DNA from: Vescimonas fastidiosa
GTDB lineage: Bacteria > Bacillota > Clostridia > Oscillospirales > Oscillospiraceae
Direction: 5' to 3'
NCBI RefSeq assembly: GCF_018326305.1
Contig: NZ_AP023415.1
Span: 1,054,001-1,118,000 of the forward strand
DNA length: 64,000 nt
In this document: positions 61,065-64,000 of the stretch, one piece after another
Position numbering within the stretch: the stretch's first letter is position 1
Layout of the letters: the number at the start of each line of letters is the position of its first letter
Position numbers and translations under genes: made by a program
The notes under the pieces: model-generated
Database searches by the model: none
The model's input: the letters and a program-made list of their open reading frames with translations, nothing else
Told to the model about the DNA's origin: nothing

Positions 61065-62788
61065 ATGCTGCATTGTTTTTGATCATTGGCATTGTCGTGT
61101 TGGTCATAGGTTACATCTTCTATGGCGGCTGGCTTGCCAAAAAGTGGGGTATTGATAACAGCCGTGTCACCCCCGCTCATGAACTGGAGGACGGCAAGGA
61201 CTACTGCCCTGCCAAGGCCCCCGTGCTGATGGGACATCACTTCTCGTCCATCGCCGGTGCCGGCCCCATCAACGGCCCCATTCAGGCCGCTGTGTTCGGC
61301 TGGGTGCCCGTGATGCTGTGGGTGCTCATCGGCGGCATCTTCTTCGGCGGCGTGCATGACTTCGGTGCCCTGTTCGCTTCCATTCGCCACAAGGGCCAGT
61401 CTATCGGCGAGGTCATTGGCGACGCCATCGGCCCCAAGGCTAAGAAACTGTTCATCATTTTCTCTTATCTGACCCTGATCCTGGTGGTGGCTGCCTTCGC
61501 ATCTATCGTTGCCAACACCTTCAAGGCCACTTACACCGCTGACGGCGCTGTGGATGTTGCGGCTTCCTCCGCAAATGCCTCCACCGCTATCATCTCCATC
61601 ATGTTCATCCTGATGGCCATTGTCTTCGGCTTCTTCGTATACCGCCGCAACGCTCCTCTGGGCGTGGCCACCGTTATCGGTGTTATCGGTATCGCCGCTT
61701 GCATGTACATCGGTCTGAACTGGCACCCCATCTACCTGAGCTACACCGTGTGGATGATCATTGTGGGTCTGTACATCGGCGTCGCTTCCGTCACCCCCGT
61801 GTGGATCCTGCTCCAGCCCCGTGACTACCTCAGCTCCTTCCTGCTGTACGGTATGATCATCCTGGCTGTGGTAGGCATTCTGGGCTGCCACCCCGTTGTG
61901 GATATGCCCGCCTTCACCGGCTTCAAGGATACCCTGGCTCCCAGCGGCACCTCCCTGGGTTATATGTTCCCGGCCCTGTTCGTGACCATCGCCTGCGGCG
62001 CTGTGTCCGGCTTCCACTCCCTGGTGGGCTCCGGTACCACGGCTAAGCAGCTGGATCAGGAAAAGGATGCCAAGCCCATCGCTTACGGCGGTATGCTCAT
62101 TGAGTGCGCTCTGGCTCTCATCTCCGTGTGCGCCGTGGGTTACATCTGGGCTAAGTACTCCTCCGGCGAGACCGTGACCCCCACCGTGGTGTTTGCCACC
62201 GGCCTTGCCTCTATGTTCTCCGAGGTGTTCGGCAGCGGCTGCTACAATGCAGTTTACTCCATGCTGATCCTGGCCGTTTCCGCCTTCTGCCTGACCTCCG
62301 TGGATACCGCCACTCGTCTGGCCCGGTATATGTTCCAGGAGCTCTTCACTCCCCAGGGACAGGATGTCAAGGACCTCACCGGCTGGCGCAAGGTCATCAC
62401 CAACCCCTATGTTGCAACCGCTATCACCGTGGTGGCCGGCGTTGCTCTGGGCCTGACCGGCTATGCCAAGATCTGGGCTCTGTTCGGCGCTGCCAACCAG
62501 CTGCTGGCTGCTCTGGGCCTGCTGGCCGTGTGCTGCTGGCTGGGTAAGATCGGCCGCAACAACAAGATGTTCTACTTCCCCATGTTCTTCATGCTGATCG
62601 TGACTCTGACCTCCCTGGTGTTCACCATCAAGGCACAGGTCGCTGGCATCATGGCCGGCGGTCAGGGCGTGGCATGGTTCTACATCCGCGGCATCATCGG
62701 CGTACTGCTGGTGATCCTGGCTATCGACCTGGTGGTAGAGGGCATCAAGGCTCTGGCTGCACAGGCAAAGCAGCGGACCGCCGCGTAA
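61061..62788 (+). CDS. cstA: Carbon starvation protein CstA (peptide/pyruvate transporter)
   Basis: This 575-residue membrane protein has about 15 or more helices and the conserved N-terminal SSIAGAGPINGPIQAAVFGW and GGVHDFGALFASIRHKG (outline). CstA imports peptides in starved cells, and relatives such as BtsT import pyruvate. The codon use is strongly biased (Gly, Ala and Ser codons with GGC, GCT and TCC), which indicates high expression. It ends at a terminator. Confidence 0.95.
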   Translation: MNAALFLIIGIVVLVIGYIFYGGWLAKKWGIDNSRVTPAHELEDGKDYCPAKAPVLMGHHFSSIAGAGPINGPIQAAVFGWVPVMLWVLIGGIFFGGVHDFGALFASIRHKGQSIGEVIGDAIGPKAKKLFIIFSYLTLILVVAAFASIVANTFKATYTADGAVDVAASSANASTAIISIMFILMAIVFGFFVYRRNAPLGVATVIGVIGIAACMYIGLNWHPIYLSYTVWMIIVGLYIGVASVTPVWILLQPRDYLSSFLLYGMIILAVVGILGCHPVVDMPAFTGFKDTLAPSGTSLGYMFPALFVTIACGAVSGFHSLVGSGTTAKQLDQEKDAKPIAYGGMLIECALALISVCAVGYIWAKYSSGETVTPTVVFATGLASMFSEVFGSGCYNAVYSMLILAVSAFCLTSVDTATRLARYMFQELFTPQGQDVKDLTGWRKVITNPYVATAITVVAGVALGLTGYAKIWALFGAANQLLAALGLLAVCCWLGKIGRNNKMFYFPMFFMLIVTLTSLVFTIKAQVAGIMAGGQGVAWFYIRGIIGVLLVILAIDLVVEGIKALAAQAKQRTAA

Positions 62789-62837
62789 CCCCTATTCCTA
62801 AAAATACTTTCCCTATTTTCCTATCTCCTCAAATAGC

Positions 62838-62873
62838 AAAGCGGGGCAGCCAAAAGGCTGCCTCGCTTTGTTT
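62838..62873 (+). terminator. Terminator of cstA
   Basis: A 14-bp stem with one G-U pair (62838-62851 with 62856-62869, AAAGCG.GGCAGCC) has loop AAAA and a trailing TTTGTTT. Confidence 0.85.
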
Positions 62874-62878
62874 ATGCC

Positions 62879-62912
62879 TGCGGAAAAAACCTCCGGGTTT
62901 TTCCAGCAAAAG
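62879..62912 (-). repeat. Four-hairpin repeat remnant, copy 8
   Basis: On the minus strand CCTTTTGCTGG-AAAAACCCGGAGG-TTTTTTCC corresponds to hairpin 4 and its preceding bases in the full element. Nothing else of the element is left. Confidence 0.55.
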
Positions 62913-62917
62913 GAGTA

Positions 62918-63070
62918 CCAAACAAACGATATACGCCGGAGTTCAAGAGAATGGTTGTAGAAACCATGAAAAAAGAACATCTGAGTATCTATGCAGCGAT
63001 GCAGGAATTCGGAATTAACGACCATACTTCAGAGGGGTATTATGATTCAAATGAAGCAACTTTAGCCTAA
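62918..63070 (+). pseudogene. IS3-family transposase OrfA remnant
   Basis: A frame from 62918 to the stop at 63068-63070 reads KRYTPEFKRMVVETMKKE and then LSIYAAMQEFGINDH, the N-terminal helix-turn-helix of IS3-type OrfA proteins (pattern YTPEFK..VVETM.KE.LS). It has no start codon in the expected place (an internal ATG at 62951 exists) and ends after about 50 codons, where the full protein would continue with the WERIYLTEG-type part. No terminal repeats or OrfB were seen, so this is a dead fragment. Confidence 0.72.
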
Positions 63071-63112
63071 TGCGGGGCGGCACATCCAAAAGGTGCTGCC
63101 ATACCACCATCC

Positions 63113-63150
63113 AAAGCCACACGGTCTGTGTTTGCAGACCGTGTGGCTTT
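63113..63150. terminator. Strong bidirectional hairpin
   Basis: A perfect 16-bp stem (AAAGCCACACGGTCTG, 63113-63128, with 63135-63150) has a 6-base loop and flanking A and T runs. It lies downstream of the tRNA-Pro 3' fragment on the minus strand and may be the original terminator of that tRNA gene. Confidence 0.72.
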
Positions 63151-63235
63151 ACAATTTCTAAAAAATATTCTCAATAGAAATGATAAATTCGAACACATTA
63201 CCCACTTGGATAATGTAGTTCGGATTATCATTCTT

Positions 63236-63280
63236 TGGTCCGAGTAGTGCGGCTCGAACGCACGGTCTCCTGCTCCCAAA
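63236..63280 (-). pseudogene. 3' fragment of tRNA-Pro (UGG), attachment-site scar
   Basis: Read on the minus strand, 63280 to 63236 gives an anticodon loop TTTGGGA (anticodon TGG), the 3' arm GCAGG, variable region AGACC, a perfect T arm (GTGCG-TTCGAGC-CGCAC), the acceptor 3' strand TACTCGG, A73 and CCA. The 5' half is absent: the bases beyond 63280 do not pair with the anticodon or acceptor stems. Such displaced 3' halves are left by integrases that insert into tRNA genes, so the integrated DNA is expected to lie to the right. Confidence 0.78.
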
Positions 63281-63415
63281 GGGATGCTGAACACTTTTTT
63301 CGCTTGTTTATAGCGGTTTTCGGCGCTTTTTAATTTGTTTCACTTACTCTTTGACGCTCTTATCTCCGCTGTTTCCGGGTGTTCCAGCGCCGTCTGTGGT
63401 AATCTATGTGGTCAA

Positions 63416-63472
63416 AAACGCTTCCCGCCCGGTTTTCGGTGAACATTCACCGGTGCCGGATGGGAAGCGTTT
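63416..63472. terminator. Hairpin within the putative integrated element
   Basis: AAACGCTTCCC (63416-63426) pairs with GGGAAGCGTTT (63462-63472), with an inner CCGG/CCGG pairing. It is probably a terminator for a gene outside or to the left; no gene is clear beside it. Confidence 0.6.
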
Positions 63473-63515
63473 CTCGTTGCTGTGTGGTCTGTATTGTAAC
63501 TCTGGGGAGGGTGTT

Positions 63516-63620
63516 ATGCAAGTGTTTTCTGCGCAGACAGCAGCTCAAAGGTTGAGCCGCTATAGACAAAGAATTGGCGGGAAGATAGGCAGAGGTACTT
63601 TTCTTGCTCCCTGGGTATAA
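63516..63620 (+). CDS. Possible small peptide of unknown function
   Basis: A 34-codon frame beginning ATG after GGGAGGG encodes a basic peptide (MQVFSAQTAAQRLSRYRQRI...). No family is recognised. It may be chance or a truncated gene of the integrated element. The surrounding 63281-63723 has no other gene. Confidence 0.25.
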   Translation: MQVFSAQTAAQRLSRYRQRIGGKIGRGTFLAPWV

Positions 63621-63704
63621 ATCCCTTAATACAGGCATAATAGTAAGGGATTTACGGCACAGCCTATTGACTATTCCCTTATTCTGTATTATCATTTAAG
63701 GGAA
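63618..63704. promoter_or_regulatory. Two tandem palindromes and promoter upstream of fic
   Basis: A perfect 11-bp inverted repeat TAAATCCCTTA/TAAGGGATTTA (63618-63628 with 63644-63654) is followed by TTCCCTTA/TAAGGGAA (63674-63681 with 63697-63704). They share the half-site CCCTTA. TTGACT (63667-63672) and TATCAT (17-base spacer) overlap the second palindrome, so it looks like a repressor operator. Confidence 0.6.
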
Positions 63705-63723
63705 AACGAATGGAGGTGAGGGG

Positions 63724-64000
63724 ATGAGAACCTTCAATTACTCCGCAATCAAGGAGCAGAAGTGGGACTCGGATATTCTTGGCCTGATTGCGGCCATATA
63801 CAAGGAAGCCGGCAAGCAGGAACTGTATTTGAAGCAGCGCCCGGAGGAGCTCGAAAAACTCGTGGAAATTGCCAAGATACAGAGCACCGAGGCATCGAAT
63901 GCCATCGAGGGCATCGTCACCACGAGTACCCGAATCCGGCAGCTCGTCGAGGAGAAAACCACGCCGAGAAACCGTGACGAGCAGGAAATTGCCGGATACC
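63724..64000 (+). CDS. Fic-domain protein, N-terminal part (cut by window end)
   Basis: The frame starts at ATG 63724 behind GGAGG and is open to the end of the window (92 codons). The segment KWDSDILGLIAAIYKEAGKQ and the inhibitory-helix motif SNAIEG (within EASNAIEGIVTT) are typical of class II Fic proteins, whose N-terminal helix blocks ATP binding until released. It then reads NRDEQEIAGY, the usual start of the Fic fold. The catalytic HPFxxGNGR motif would lie beyond the window. These enzymes transfer AMP to target proteins and are common in accessory DNA. Confidence 0.85.
   Translation, partial: MRTFNYSAIKEQKWDSDILGLIAAIYKEAGKQELYLKQRPEELEKLVEIAKIQSTEASNAIEGIVTTSTRIRQLVEEKTTPRNRDEQEIAGY

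Noticed and set aside
63351..63620. 89-codon frame near the tRNA-Pro scar
   Set aside because: No binding site at its ATG, and it passes through the strong hairpin at 63416-63472; only a 34-codon inner frame has a plausible ribosome site and was listed with low confidence.

Overview
The window looks like a chromosomal segment of a spore-forming, anaerobic, high-GC Clostridia genome, most likely an Oscillospiraceae-type gut bacterium. The evidence is a SpoIIM-family protein, type III glutamine synthetase, a GlgB-C-D-A-P glycogen operon with a separate GlgD, the NifU-like/GGGtGRT pair, a SipW/TasA-type secretion locus, CstA, a single-chain iron-sulfur serine deaminase, and many short G+C-rich palindromes of the kind scattered through Oscillospiraceae genomes. 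I cannot name a species from the sequence alone.

Layout. 0.1-7.8 kb: Fe-S scaffold pair, TrpRS, GltX, a SpoIIM-like protein and GlnN. 8.0-19.0 kb: one minus-strand locus. It starts at a consensus promoter followed by a c-di-GMP-I riboswitch with a terminator, then a degenerate EAL protein, two TasA/camelysin-like exported proteins, a SipW-type signal peptidase, a membrane-anchored McrB-like AAA+ protein, a DUF2357-like partner, a second SipW-type peptidase and a large GGDEF/EAL protein. This is the most interesting system here: c-di-GMP appears to be read at the RNA level and hydrolysed by the locus's own last gene. 19.0-23.1 kb: MntP, an rRNA/tRNA methyltransferase, tRNA-Ala, DUF421 and a CLC antiporter. 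23.3-25.8 kb: SerC and SerA for serine synthesis. 25.8-34.1 kb: the F-type ATP synthase operon, with a fused b'-delta-alpha subunit and a 0.5-kb palindrome island between atpE and atpB. 34.3-39.5 kb: LOG protein, SpoVK/CbbX-type AAA+, and a coupled rpe-recR-apbE-NusG_II-Gx-transporter operon. 39.6-48.1 kb: M29 aminopeptidase, TrkA, YihY, an Xre/IrrE-type cassette, an oligopeptide-binding lipoprotein and a DEAD-box helicase. 48.4-56.5 kb: glycogen operon. 56.6-62.8 kb: XpaC-like protein, serine deaminase, a sortase-like protein, and the CstA operon. 62.9-64.0 kb: an IS3 transposase remnant, the displaced 3' part of a tRNA-Pro (an attachment-site scar) and the start of a Fic protein, which together look like the edge of an integrated element.

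Repeats are a second theme. A roughly 200-bp intergenic element built from four consecutive hairpins occurs in four long, one half-length, two internally deleted and one remnant copies. Its hairpin stems are kept even where their sequence has been completely replaced. Several copies sit between two locus-specific, near-identical terminator-like hairpins, and one short derivative is flanked by a perfect 15-bp direct repeat. Two further families, a GTCATTGCGAG-type palindrome and a GTAGGG(G)-type palindrome with covarying arms, form islands around serA and inside the atp operon. A 143-bp direct repeat flanks serA.
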